Source: an uncultured Lactobacillus sp. (lineage in GTDB: Bacteria > Bacillota > Bacilli > Lactobacillales > Lactobacillaceae). Taken from it: 34,469 nucleotides of DNA. Both the position numbers and the translations under genes were made by a program. Below are positions 23,488-31,392 of the stretch, piece after piece. A model generated the notes under the pieces. The model worked only from the letters and a program-made list of their open reading frames with translations. It was not told the origin of the DNA and did no database searches. The stretch covers positions 1 to 34,469 of the forward strand of contig NZ_CABUIW010000019.1 of the NCBI RefSeq assembly GCF_902491705.1, read 5' to 3'. The first letter of the stretch is position 1; every line of letters starts with the position of its first letter.

Positions 23488-24690
23488 ATGGATTATAAAC
23501 AAAATCATAGGGGCGAAACATTATTTAAAAAGTGGTTTTTAAATAATCGATTTAGTATTGTTTTATTAAACATCTTATTGTTCTTTTTGATCATTTGGGT
23601 TTTCAATAAAATATCATTTGTCTTGAATCCAGCTTGGGTATTTTTCAGTGCTGTCTTGCCGCCATTACTATTGGCAATAATTCAGTACTATATTATGAAT
23701 CCTCTAGTTGATTGGCTAGAAAAGAAATTTAAGGTGCCAAGAGTATTAACAATTGTTGTTTTATTCTTGTTTGTAATTATTGCTTTAATTTGGATCATCA
23801 ATATTTTGGTACCTATTGTCCAAAACCAGATCAATTCTTTGGTTAAGAATTGGCCCAATATTTGGAATGATGCTGTTAATGCGACGCAGAAGGCCTTAAG
23901 GGATCCGCGTCTGCATTCAATAAAAGGCAGAATTAATGGTATGATTGACAATACTCAGAAGACTTTATTTAAGTCTGGTCAGAGTGCAATTAATACTACT
24001 ATAGGCAATATATCTTCTGCTGTAAGTATTATTACTATGATAGTAATGACTTTACTGACAGCACCAGTTATCTTATTCTTTATGCTTAAAGATGGACATC
24101 AACTTCGTCCATACATTACGAAGTTTGCACCAGAAAAATGGCAACCTAGTTTTAGTAAGTTACTTTATGATATTAACTATGCTTTAGCATCATACATTCG
24201 TGGTCAGATAACTGTTGCCTTTTGGGTAGGAGTTATGTTTGCAATCGGCTATTCACTAGTTGGTTTGCCTTATGGGGCAGCTTTAGCAATTTTAGCTGGT
24301 TTCTTGAATTTGATCCCGTATTTTGGTACTCCAATTGCACAGATTCCAGTAATCGTTATTGCAATTATGACTTCTGGTCCAATGTTAATTAAAGTTTTAA
24401 TTGTCTTTCTAATTGAGCAAACAATTGAAACAAGAGTCTTGAGTCCATTAATTATGGGTAGCAAGATGGCAATGCACCCTGTAATCACTATCTTACTTTT
24501 GATTGGTGCAGGTTCCGTTTGGGGACTTTGGGGTGTCATTTTTGGAATTCCAATTTATGCTGTCTTGAAGATTATTGTGTCTCGCGTGTACAATTATTAT
24601 CGAAGAGAATCTGAACTTTTTGGTGAAACGGATGCTGCTTCTTTAACCACGGGGGATGCAGATAAGACAACAAAAGATACTGCTAAATAG
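23488..24690 (+). CDS. AI-2E family transporter (PerM/YdbI type membrane protein)
   Basis: The 400-residue membrane protein has about eight helices. Two hydrophobic segments lie at 20-70, and a conserved cytoplasmic/amphipathic stretch follows (about 110-165). Then come the family-typical blocks IRGQITVAFWVGVMFAIGYSLVGLPYGAALAILAGFLNLIPYFG and TIETRVLSPLIMGSKMAMHPVITILLLIGAGSVWGLWG. Members include the AI-2 exporter TqsA and Na+/H+ antiporters; the substrate cannot be deduced. The C-terminal tail is hydrophilic (ETDAASLTTGDADKTTKDTAK). It is probably co-transcribed with the IIA-like gene 16 bases upstream. A perfect AT-only hairpin lies at codons 12-20. Confidence 0.88.
   Translation: MDYKQNHRGETLFKKWFLNNRFSIVLLNILLFFLIIWVFNKISFVLNPAWVFFSAVLPPLLLAIIQYYIMNPLVDWLEKKFKVPRVLTIVVLFLFVIIALIWIINILVPIVQNQINSLVKNWPNIWNDAVNATQKALRDPRLHSIKGRINGMIDNTQKTLFKSGQSAINTTIGNISSAVSIITMIVMTLLTAPVILFFMLKDGHQLRPYITKFAPEKWQPSFSKLLYDINYALASYIRGQITVAFWVGVMFAIGYSLVGLPYGAALAILAGFLNLIPYFGTPIAQIPVIVIAIMTSGPMLIKVLIVFLIEQTIETRVLSPLIMGSKMAMHPVITILLLIGAGSVWGLWGVIFGIPIYAVLKIIVSRVYNYYRRESELFGETDAASLTTGDADKTTKDTAK
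23521..23546. repeat. Perfect AT-rich palindrome in the first codons of the AI-2E gene
   Basis: TTATTTAAAAA and TTTTTAAATAA are exact reverse complements separated by GTGG, starting 33 bases into the gene. All stem pairs are A-T. It would form an 11-bp stem-loop in mRNA. Confidence 0.6.
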
Positions 24691-24694
24691 TTTT

Positions 24695-24723
24695 AAAGCG
24701 TGGCTTAAAAGCTACGCTTTTTT
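24695..24723 (+). terminator. Intrinsic terminator of the IIA/AI-2E operon
   Basis: AAAGCGTGGC / GCTACGCTTT pair over ten bases with one G-U, with a six-base loop and six T. It ends 17 bases before the trmL start. Confidence 0.9.
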
Positions 24724-24740
24724 GATAAGGAGCTTTTTTA

Positions 24741-25301
24741 ATGACAAATCATGTAGTTTTATATGAACCATTAATGCCAGCAAATACAGGCAATATTGCA
24801 CGTACTTGTGCTGGAACAAACACTGTTTTGGATTTGATTGAACCATTGGGTTTTCAAATCGATAATAAAAAGATGAAACGTGCAGGCCTTGACTACTGGG
24901 ATAAAGTTGACGTACGTATGCATGATGATTTAGATGCATTTTTAAAGACATTAGGCCCAGATGATGAAATGTATTTGATTTCAAAGTTTTCATCTAAAAA
25001 TTACTCTGATGTGGATTATACTGATCCAAAAAAGAATTATTACTTTGTTTTTGGTAAAGAAACTACAGGCTTGCCTGAAACATTTATGCGTGAATATTAT
25101 GATCGTAATTTAAGAATTCCAATGTCTGATAATATTCGCTGTTATAATTTATCTAACTCAGTGGCTATGGTCTTGCTTGAAGCACTTCGTCAACAAGGTT
25201 TTCCAAATATGGAAACAACCCACCACTATGAAAATGATAAGTTAAAAGATGATTATGACCGTCCAGAAAGATATGAACGTAATTTAGGAGGAAATAAATA
25301 A
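24741..25301 (+). CDS. trmL: tRNA (cytidine(34)-2'-O)-methyltransferase TrmL
   Basis: This SPOUT-class methyltransferase modifies the wobble ribose of leucine tRNAs. The 186-residue protein has the start NHVVLYEPLMPANTGNIARTCAGTNT (substrate Arg/Asn region) and the trefoil-knot motifs FVFGKETTGLPE, IPMSDNIRCYNLSNSVAMVLLEALRQ. The ribosome binding site AAGGAGC lies before the ATG. The C-terminal tail HYENDKLKDDYDRPERYERN is longer than in E. coli and charged. It heads the operon trmL-DUF1149-ftsK-ymfF-ymfH-ymfI and overlaps the next gene by one base (TAATG). Confidence 0.94.
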   Translation: MTNHVVLYEPLMPANTGNIARTCAGTNTVLDLIEPLGFQIDNKKMKRAGLDYWDKVDVRMHDDLDAFLKTLGPDDEMYLISKFSSKNYSDVDYTDPKKNYYFVFGKETTGLPETFMREYYDRNLRIPMSDNIRCYNLSNSVAMVLLEALRQQGFPNMETTHHYENDKLKDDYDRPERYERNLGGNK

Positions 25302-25690
25302 TGGATTTTGAAAAGCAGACCCCTGTTACAGTACAATCATTTCACTATGATTTAACTGATGAAAATGCTACTGCTAAGAGTGAAGTTAACCCAGGAATTA
25401 GAAAATTAGACGTTAGTGGTGATGAAGAGCATTCAGAAGAAAATGGTAGCTACTATGATGTTGCTGTGTTTTTTGATGTAATTCCTGAACCGGTTGAATT
25501 TGAAGTAAGTGGAGCAATTCACCAAATCGTTCAAATCAAGGATTATCATGGTGATGGTTCTGATATTGATAATGCTGACTGGCAATTACTTAGCAGACCA
25601 TTAGTTGAATATATTGAAACTTTAACTTACGAAGTTACCCAAGTTACATTTGATAAACCTGTTAACTTGAACTTTAAGGCTAATTTTTAG
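25301..25690 (+). CDS. DUF1149 family protein
   Basis: This 129-residue acidic protein begins MDFEKQTPVTVQSFHYDLTDE. Strands VFFDVIPEPVEFEVSGAIHQIVQIKDY and a helical tail (LLSRPLVEYIETLTYEVTQVTF) follow. The layout resembles the DUF1149 family, whose fold is SecB-like, hinting at a chaperone-type beta-sheet, but no client is known. It starts on the last base of the trmL stop codon and precedes ftsK by 20 bases. The family assignment is made from pattern recall, hence moderate confidence. Function is not proposed. Confidence 0.72.
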   Translation: MDFEKQTPVTVQSFHYDLTDENATAKSEVNPGIRKLDVSGDEEHSEENGSYYDVAVFFDVIPEPVEFEVSGAIHQIVQIKDYHGDGSDIDNADWQLLSRPLVEYIETLTYEVTQVTFDKPVNLNFKANF

Positions 25691-25710
25691 TCACTAATTA
25701 AGGTGAGTAC

Positions 25711-28137
25711 ATGCCTGTAAAAAGGAAAAAGAGAAAGACAAAAAGAAAATATAATAAAAGCAAGGCTAAAAAGCAGAGCTTAAATTGGAGCATTGTAGGA
25801 CTGATACTAATCTTAGTATCAGTTTTAGCGTTTGTAAGGTTTGGCATTTTAGGTAAACAAATTGCTAATTTGATTCGAATGTTTTTCGGTGACTCATACC
25901 TATTTGCTAGTGGATTAATAGGTTTATTTGGGTTAGTAAATTTAATTTACAACCAGCCGATTCGGTTGAATTTTAAGCGGACAATGGGTTTAAGCTTAGC
26001 CTTTATTGGCATATTATTGCTTCAAAGTAATTTATATTTTGAACGTGAACTGGTCAATAGCGGATTTCTAAATTCATTTTGGCATGCAATGTCCGCGGAA
26101 TTTGGCAGAGCTGGCGTAACTGAGAGCGTCGGTGGCGGCTTTATTGGAGCTTTAGGCTATCAAATTTTCTATCCACTGCTTGGACAAGTCGGTGTTAATG
26201 TTTTTGCTGTTTTGCTTTTGCCGATTGGGATTTTGATGTTCTTTGATGTGAAATTTAGAACGATTATTGAAAAATTCCAGTCGGTTAGCCAACTTTTTAT
26301 TCAAAGAAATAAAGAGGCTGGTGCTAAGTTAAAAGACAAGTATGGGGATGCACTTGAAAAAAGAAAACAAGATCGCTTAGCTAAACAAGATCAAGATAAT
26401 ATTGATGATCCAGATAAGCCAATTTTTCCTGATGTAGCTGACTTTAATCCTGAAGATGATAATGATGCTGCTGAAGATGAAAAAGAAGAGGACGATGATG
26501 CAGCATCTGCTCAGGATGTTGTTCCAGAGCCACAAATTCAGATTGCTCCTCAACATGATGACACTGAAAAAGAATTGCCTAAATCTCATTCATTTGAAGA
26601 ACAGGATCAAAAGCTAGAACAAGAATTAGGTCAAGTAGATCATGGTGAATTAAAAACAGATACACCGGTTAATAAAGCATATAAAATGCCGCCACTTAGT
26701 TTGCTTGATCCAATTAAGTCTACTGATCAGAGCGCAGATCGTGATTTAATTAAGAAAAATACGCAAATACTGCAATCTACTTTCAAGAGTTTTGGTGTAA
26801 AAGTAATCATAAAAAAGGCTATTTTAGGACCAACGATTACGCGATATGAAGTGCAACCTGCTGTTGGTGTAAAGGTAAGCAGAATTGTCAACTTGGCAGA
26901 TGACTTAGCCTTGGCTTTAGCTGCAAAAGATATCAGAATTGAAGCGCCTATTCCAGGTAAGCCGTTTATTGGAATCGAAGTTCCTAACCGAGCAACATCT
27001 GTAGTATCGTTTAAGGATGTAATGGAACATCAAGATAAAAAGGCTAAGAAGATTCCAATGGATGTGCCTTTGGGTAAAGACGTTACAGGTAGCATTATTT
27101 CAGCTAACCTGACAAAAATGCCCCACTTGTTAATTGCTGGTTCTACTGGATCAGGTAAGTCTGTAGCTATTAATACAATTTTGGCTAGCATCTTAATGAA
27201 GGCTAGACCAGAAGAGGTCAAACTAGTTTTGATTGATCCTAAAATGGTTGAATTGTCTGTTTATAATGGTGTGCCTCATTTGCTTATTCCAGTTGTAACG
27301 GATGCCAAATTAGCTGCTAATGCTTTGCGCAAAGTTGTTAAAGAAATGGAGCGTAGATATAAATTATTTGCTGCTGGCGGCGTTAGAAATATGGATGAAT
27401 ACAATCAAAAAGTGGCTGAAAACAATCAAGATAAAACTAAGCCAGCTATGAAGCCATTGCCTTATATTTTGGTAGTAGTAGATGAACTTAGTGACTTGAT
27501 GATGGTAGGTGGCCATGATGTTGAAGGAGCGATTGTTCGATTAGGACAAATGGCTCGTGCTGCCGGAATCCACATGATTTTAGCTACTCAGCGTCCTAGT
27601 GTTGACGTTATTACTGGGTTAATTAAAGCTAATGTGCCATCTCGTATTTCATTTGCTGTATCTAGTGGGGTGGATTCAAGAACTATTTTGGATCAAACTG
27701 GTGCAGAAAAATTATTGGGCCGCGGTGATATGCTGTACATGCCAATTGGTGCCTCAAAGCCTGAACGTGTTCAAGGAGCATATATTGCTAGTGATGAAGT
27801 TGAGCGCGTAATTGATTGGGTTAAGAAACAACAAAAAGTCGATTACGATGAAACAATGATTCCTAAAAAAGGTGAAAATGCATCAAGTGGCAATAGCGAA
27901 AGTGATGAACCAGAAGATGAGTTTTATAATCAAGCTGTCGATCTAGTTCGCCGTCAGCAAACTGCGAGTGTCTCTATGCTACAAAGACGGTTTAGAATAG
28001 GTTATAATCGTGCCGCTAGAATTGTCGATGAGATGGAGGCCCAAGGTATTGTTGGTCCATCAGAAGGATCGAAACCTCGTCAAGTATTAGTTCCACCAGT
28101 AAAGAATGAAGGTAATTCAAATAATGCTAACAACTAA
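25711..28137 (+). CDS. ftsK: DNA translocase FtsK/SpoIIIE
   Basis: The 808-residue septal DNA pump has a lysine/arginine-rich N-terminus, four to five membrane helices (about 25-185), and a highly acidic linker (about 225-330, with DDNDAAEDEKEEDDDAAS). The alpha/beta RecA-like motor has Walker A GSTGSGKS (477-484) and Walker B YILVVVDELSDLMM. The C-terminal winged-helix gamma domain (about 735-800, RRQQTASVSMLQRRFRIGYNRAARIVDEME) reads KOPS-type sequences. Length is normal for the SpoIIIE/SftA-like class with membrane anchor. The ribosome binding site AAGGTGAG precedes the ATG. It overlaps ymfF by 14 bases. A perfect 24-base palindrome lies at codons 30-38, in the first membrane helix. Confidence 0.96.
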   Translation: MPVKRKKRKTKRKYNKSKAKKQSLNWSIVGLILILVSVLAFVRFGILGKQIANLIRMFFGDSYLFASGLIGLFGLVNLIYNQPIRLNFKRTMGLSLAFIGILLLQSNLYFERELVNSGFLNSFWHAMSAEFGRAGVTESVGGGFIGALGYQIFYPLLGQVGVNVFAVLLLPIGILMFFDVKFRTIIEKFQSVSQLFIQRNKEAGAKLKDKYGDALEKRKQDRLAKQDQDNIDDPDKPIFPDVADFNPEDDNDAAEDEKEEDDDAASAQDVVPEPQIQIAPQHDDTEKELPKSHSFEEQDQKLEQELGQVDHGELKTDTPVNKAYKMPPLSLLDPIKSTDQSADRDLIKKNTQILQSTFKSFGVKVIIKKAILGPTITRYEVQPAVGVKVSRIVNLADDLALALAAKDIRIEAPIPGKPFIGIEVPNRATSVVSFKDVMEHQDKKAKKIPMDVPLGKDVTGSIISANLTKMPHLLIAGSTGSGKSVAINTILASILMKARPEEVKLVLIDPKMVELSVYNGVPHLLIPVVTDAKLAANALRKVVKEMERRYKLFAAGGVRNMDEYNQKVAENNQDKTKPAMKPLPYILVVVDELSDLMMVGGHDVEGAIVRLGQMARAAGIHMILATQRPSVDVITGLIKANVPSRISFAVSSGVDSRTILDQTGAEKLLGRGDMLYMPIGASKPERVQGAYIASDEVERVIDWVKKQQKVDYDETMIPKKGENASSGNSESDEPEDEFYNQAVDLVRRQQTASVSMLQRRFRIGYNRAARIVDEMEAQGIVGPSEGSKPRQVLVPPVKNEGNSNNANN
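25800..25823. repeat. Perfect palindrome in the first transmembrane codons of ftsK
   Basis: ACTGATACTAA (25800-25810) and TTAGTATCAGT (25813-25823) are exact reverse complements separated by TC, then TTTAG follows. The structure encodes LILILVSV of helix one and begins about 90 bases into the gene. Confidence 0.6.
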
Positions 28138-29341
28138 TATTGAAATTAGAAAAAATAAAAAATTTACAACAGCCGTGTTGGGCTGTTTTTTGCGTTTACC
28201 GCTAACTAGCAACAATCTTGCTCTTGCTAGTTTAATTGCTAAATTGCAAATGAATGCTTCAAGAGATTATCCATCGATTATGGAGCAGCAACAAAAATTA
28301 ACTGAACTATACGATTTGGAATTAGACATTATGCCTCAGCTTTTTGGCAAAGAAATAATTCTTTCTTACTATGCTAATTTTGTAGAGCCAAGCGAAATTC
28401 TTGATCCAGATTACACATATGAAAAGATAATTGAAACAATTAGTCAGATTATTAAATTTCCTTATTATGATCATAATACTTGGTTGGGTTATGCTCAGCA
28501 GCAATTAAGAGAAGACTATGATGAATTAATGGGTCAGCCAGCTAATTATGCTATTGAGCGTTTCTTTAGATTGTGGTATCGAGATCAACCTGAGTATGCA
28601 GATAACTTTATGGGTTCAATTGAAAAGATTGAAAATGCTACTTATGATGATGTAGACAATTTTGTCTCATATATGAGAAGTCGCCCAATAACAGTGCTTG
28701 GCATGGCACGAGATAATAATCAAGTAACCAAATTAGTTAATCAATATTTCAGAGGTGCCGGTATTATTAAAAAGTTTGAAGTAGATGATTTAACTATTCC
28801 GGCTCAAGATAATCCAATAGAAAAAACTGAAGAACAGGATAATGCTCAGGCACAATTATTAATGGGCTTTGGCTTCAAGCAAAATATTACCTATCAAGGT
28901 CAAATTAGTGGATTGCTATTAAGTCAATATTTGGCTGGTGATCAATCTTCAAAATTATTTAGTCAAATCCGTGAAGAATTGGGTGCAGCCTATGATGTTG
29001 AAGCAAGTAGTTTTGCCAATAATAATTTGTTTTTGATTAATGCAGGTCTTGATCCAGATAAAATTGGGGATGCTAAACGGATTGTATTCAATGAAATGCA
29101 AAAAATAGCCGATGGAGAAGTCGATGATTCATTATTTAAAAAGGCTAAGAAATCACTTGAACGCAGTACTAAGATCGGCTTAGATGGACAAAATTGGCAA
29201 TTGGGTCAAGCTTTACGCGGAGCGCTTTTCCCAGATTATGTGAATTTTGATCGCGCAGCAGCAATTAAAAAAGCTACGCCACATCAATTAGTAGATTTTG
29301 TTAAAAACTTATTTTTCAATGAAAGCTATGTTTTAAAATGA
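28124..29341 (+). CDS. ymfF: M16-like protein YmfF (EF-P modification-associated, no zinc motif)
   Basis: The 405-residue protein has the two-lobed M16 peptidase fold (KFTTAVLGCFLRLPLTSNNLALASLIAKL; LFSQIREELGAAYDVEASS). It lacks the HxxEH zinc motif, so it is the inactive partner of the pair. In Bacillus the ymfF-ymfH-ymfI cluster is tied to formation of 5-aminopentanol on Lys32 of elongation factor P. I chose the ATG at 28124; the one at 28106 has no ribosome binding site. It overlaps ftsK by 14 bases and ymfH by 4 (ATGA). A terminator-like hairpin (28168-28191) lies in codons 15-23. Confidence 0.85.
   Translation: MLTTNIEIRKNKKFTTAVLGCFLRLPLTSNNLALASLIAKLQMNASRDYPSIMEQQQKLTELYDLELDIMPQLFGKEIILSYYANFVEPSEILDPDYTYEKIIETISQIIKFPYYDHNTWLGYAQQQLREDYDELMGQPANYAIERFFRLWYRDQPEYADNFMGSIEKIENATYDDVDNFVSYMRSRPITVLGMARDNNQVTKLVNQYFRGAGIIKKFEVDDLTIPAQDNPIEKTEEQDNAQAQLLMGFGFKQNITYQGQISGLLLSQYLAGDQSSKLFSQIREELGAAYDVEASSFANNNLFLINAGLDPDKIGDAKRIVFNEMQKIADGEVDDSLFKKAKKSLERSTKIGLDGQNWQLGQALRGALFPDYVNFDRAAAIKKATPHQLVDFVKNLFFNESYVLK
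28168..28191 (+). terminator. Terminator-like hairpin inside the ymfF 5' coding region
   Basis: The stem AACAGCC / GGCTGTT (seven pairs, loop GTGTTG) is followed by a T-run to 28191 and GCG. This is the same ending as three undoubted terminators in this window. It starts 30 bases after the ftsK stop and is coding in ymfF. Confidence 0.55.
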
Positions 29342-30591
29342 TTGTACCTAAGATAATTAAAAGAGAATATAAGTCAGGCTTTAAGGCCGAAATAATTTTA
29401 AAGCCACAATTTTACCAACGATTTTTTGGCATCATTATTGACTTTGGAAGCAGTGATCCGCAAAAAGTCGCAGGTTCAGCCCACTTTCTTGAACATAAAT
29501 TGTTTGCTAAAAAAGATGGCGATATTTCACAAAAATTCGAAGAGATTGGTGCCGATGTAAATGCATTTACGTCATTTAATGAGACGATGTTTTATTGTAG
29601 CGGAATAGATCATACTTCTAAGATGCTTGATTTATTGTTTGAGCTTGTAGGCAAGCCATATTTCACTAAACAGAATGTTGCTAAAGAAGCTCCAATTATT
29701 AAGCAGGAATTGGCAATGTACAAGAATGATCCTATTTGGGGTATAAATAATGCAATTATGACTGAAATGTTTGATCATTCTAATTTAGGCATTGAAGTAG
29801 TTGGTACAGAAGAATCAATTGACAGCGTAAATAAGACTAACTTAACTGCTGCTTATAGTAAAAATTATGTTCCTAGCAAAATGCAATTTGTAGCTTGCGG
29901 TGATTTTTCAGATAATCAAGTTAAGACGATTTTGATACAAGTCGGAAAATTGCAGGAGAAATATTTTAAGCCTGCTGACTCAAAACTTGATCAAAAAGAA
30001 GCACCTGTTGGTGAAATGAAAGATGTCATCGTTCCTTCTAAAGGAAATTCTAAAGCAATAGGAATTGGAATTCGCTTTAAAAACTTTAAGAAAGTATTAT
30101 CAAGTCTTGATTTGGCTCAAATTATGCTTGAAATAATGTTAGAATCAAGATTAAGCGTGATGGGACCATGGTATCAAGATATGAGAGTGAGAAGGTTATT
30201 AACTAATCCACTTCAAATCTCGGTCAATTACACTAGGCAGGGCGATTTCGCTACTATTTTTGGTGTAAGTCAGCAAGCAAAAGAAACAATTCAGGAAATA
30301 GAACAGCAATTGACAAAACCAATCACTAAAAATTCTGAAGAATATCATTTCCTTGAAAAGAATTTTGCTTTGCAGAAAAAGGAATGGTTAGCACGCACTG
30401 TTAGAACAATGAACGATCCTTCATCTTTGGCAATTGAAATGATTGAAGAAAATCTAGACCATGAAAATTTAGATTTGAATTTAAAGAAATTACAAGTAAT
30501 GGGATTCGAAGAATTCAATCAAACATGCCAAAAGTTAATGAAAGATAGTACATTTTGTTCAGCTTATATAGATCCTAGTAATAGGGAGTGA
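29338..30591 (+). CDS. ymfH: M16 family zinc peptidase YmfH (EF-P modification-associated)
   Basis: The 417-residue protein carries the inverted zinc motif HFLEH (His49, Glu52, His53), followed by GADVNAFTSFNETMFYCSG and IIKQELAMYKNDP, with a likely third ligand near Glu124. It is thus the catalytically competent partner of YmfF, probably forming a heterodimer as in other two-subunit M16 systems. The ATGA overlap with ymfF suggests strict co-translation. The gene ends 6 bases before the reductase gene. The proteolytic substrate is not known. Confidence 0.9.
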   Translation: MIVPKIIKREYKSGFKAEIILKPQFYQRFFGIIIDFGSSDPQKVAGSAHFLEHKLFAKKDGDISQKFEEIGADVNAFTSFNETMFYCSGIDHTSKMLDLLFELVGKPYFTKQNVAKEAPIIKQELAMYKNDPIWGINNAIMTEMFDHSNLGIEVVGTEESIDSVNKTNLTAAYSKNYVPSKMQFVACGDFSDNQVKTILIQVGKLQEKYFKPADSKLDQKEAPVGEMKDVIVPSKGNSKAIGIGIRFKNFKKVLSSLDLAQIMLEIMLESRLSVMGPWYQDMRVRRLLTNPLQISVNYTRQGDFATIFGVSQQAKETIQEIEQQLTKPITKNSEEYHFLEKNFALQKKEWLARTVRTMNDPSSLAIEMIEENLDHENLDLNLKKLQVMGFEEFNQTCQKLMKDSTFCSAYIDPSNRE

Positions 30592-30597
30592 TATTGA

Positions 30598-31326
30598 ATG
30601 AAACGAGCAATTGTGTTTGGTGCAACTGGCGGAATTGGACAGGAGATTTGCCGTGATTTAGCTGCTGAAGGCTGGTCACTTTATCTGCACTATAATTCAC
30701 ATGAGCAAGTAGCATTAGATTTAGGTAAAGAGTTGTTCGATAAATATCCTAAGCAAGATTTTTTACCAATTAAACTAGACTTTGAAGCAAATGATAGTCA
30801 GTTAGAAGATTTTGCTAAAAGTTTATTACCAGTAAATGCAGCCGTTTTTGCTCAGGGCATTACCAAGTACGGTTTTTTAGGCGATGAAAAGCTTGATAAC
30901 ATCACTAAAATAATTAATGTAAATCTTACTGTACCAATAAAATTGACTAAATTATTAGAACCACAATTAATGCGGCAAGAATATAGTCGAATAGTCTATT
31001 TGGGCTCCGTTTATGGTGGCGCTGGCAGTGCACTAGAGACTGTTTATAGTGCAACTAAAGGTGGACTCACACGTTTTGCACAAGCATACGCTCGCGAAGT
31101 TGCATCTAATAATTTAACGGTTAATGTTATTGCCCCAGGTGCAGTTAAAACTAAGATGAATGCGATTTTTTCTGAAGATACGATTCAGAAAGTACGAGAT
31201 GAAATTCCTATGGGGCGTTGGGCTAAGGCAAGTGATATTTCATATTGGGTGTCAACCTTATTAAATAAGCGCAGCGGCTACCTCACAGGGCAAACTATTT
31301 ATGTAACTGGTGGTTGGCTTTTATAA
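30598..31326 (+). CDS. ymfI: SDR oxidoreductase YmfI (EF-P 5-aminopentanone reductase)
   Basis: The 242-residue short-chain dehydrogenase has the cofactor motif GATGGIGQ (8-15), Asn-containing NVNL (107-110), and catalytic Ser137, Tyr150 and Lys154 (SVYGG; YSATKGG). By synteny and fold it matches YmfI, which in Bacillus reduces the aminopentanone on EF-P to aminopentanol using NADPH. A generic FabG-like activity is the alternative. The ribosome binding site AGGGAGTG precedes the ATG. It ends the ymfF-H-I group; a new extended -10 promoter follows it. Confidence 0.87.
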   Translation: MKRAIVFGATGGIGQEICRDLAAEGWSLYLHYNSHEQVALDLGKELFDKYPKQDFLPIKLDFEANDSQLEDFAKSLLPVNAAVFAQGITKYGFLGDEKLDNITKIINVNLTVPIKLTKLLEPQLMRQEYSRIVYLGSVYGGAGSALETVYSATKGGLTRFAQAYAREVASNNLTVNVIAPGAVKTKMNAIFSEDTIQKVRDEIPMGRWAKASDISYWVSTLLNKRSGYLTGQTIYVTGGWLL

Positions 31327-31334
31327 CTAAGACG

Positions 31335-31360
31335 TTGCAATTGAATTTTTATGGTATACT
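31335..31360 (+). promoter_or_regulatory. Extended -10 promoter upstream of the RodZ-like gene
   Basis: TGGTATACT (-10 at 31355-31360) has a possible TTGCAA (31335-31340) only 14 bases upstream. The leader to the start codon is about 26 bases. The spacing makes the -35 call weak. Confidence 0.5.
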
Positions 31361-31392
31361 CAATTTGTTAAACTTATTTTGAAGAGGTAAAT

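Noticed and set aside
24712..24993. Minus-strand 93-codon frame over the trmL start
   Set aside because: It is antisense to trmL, includes the preceding terminator, and has no start signal.
29338..30591. Bacteriocin-processing peptidase (AlbF type)
   Set aside because: The M16 pair is flanked by ftsK and an SDR/RodZ/pgsA run, and no precursor peptide or ABC exporter is nearby. YmfFH synteny fits.
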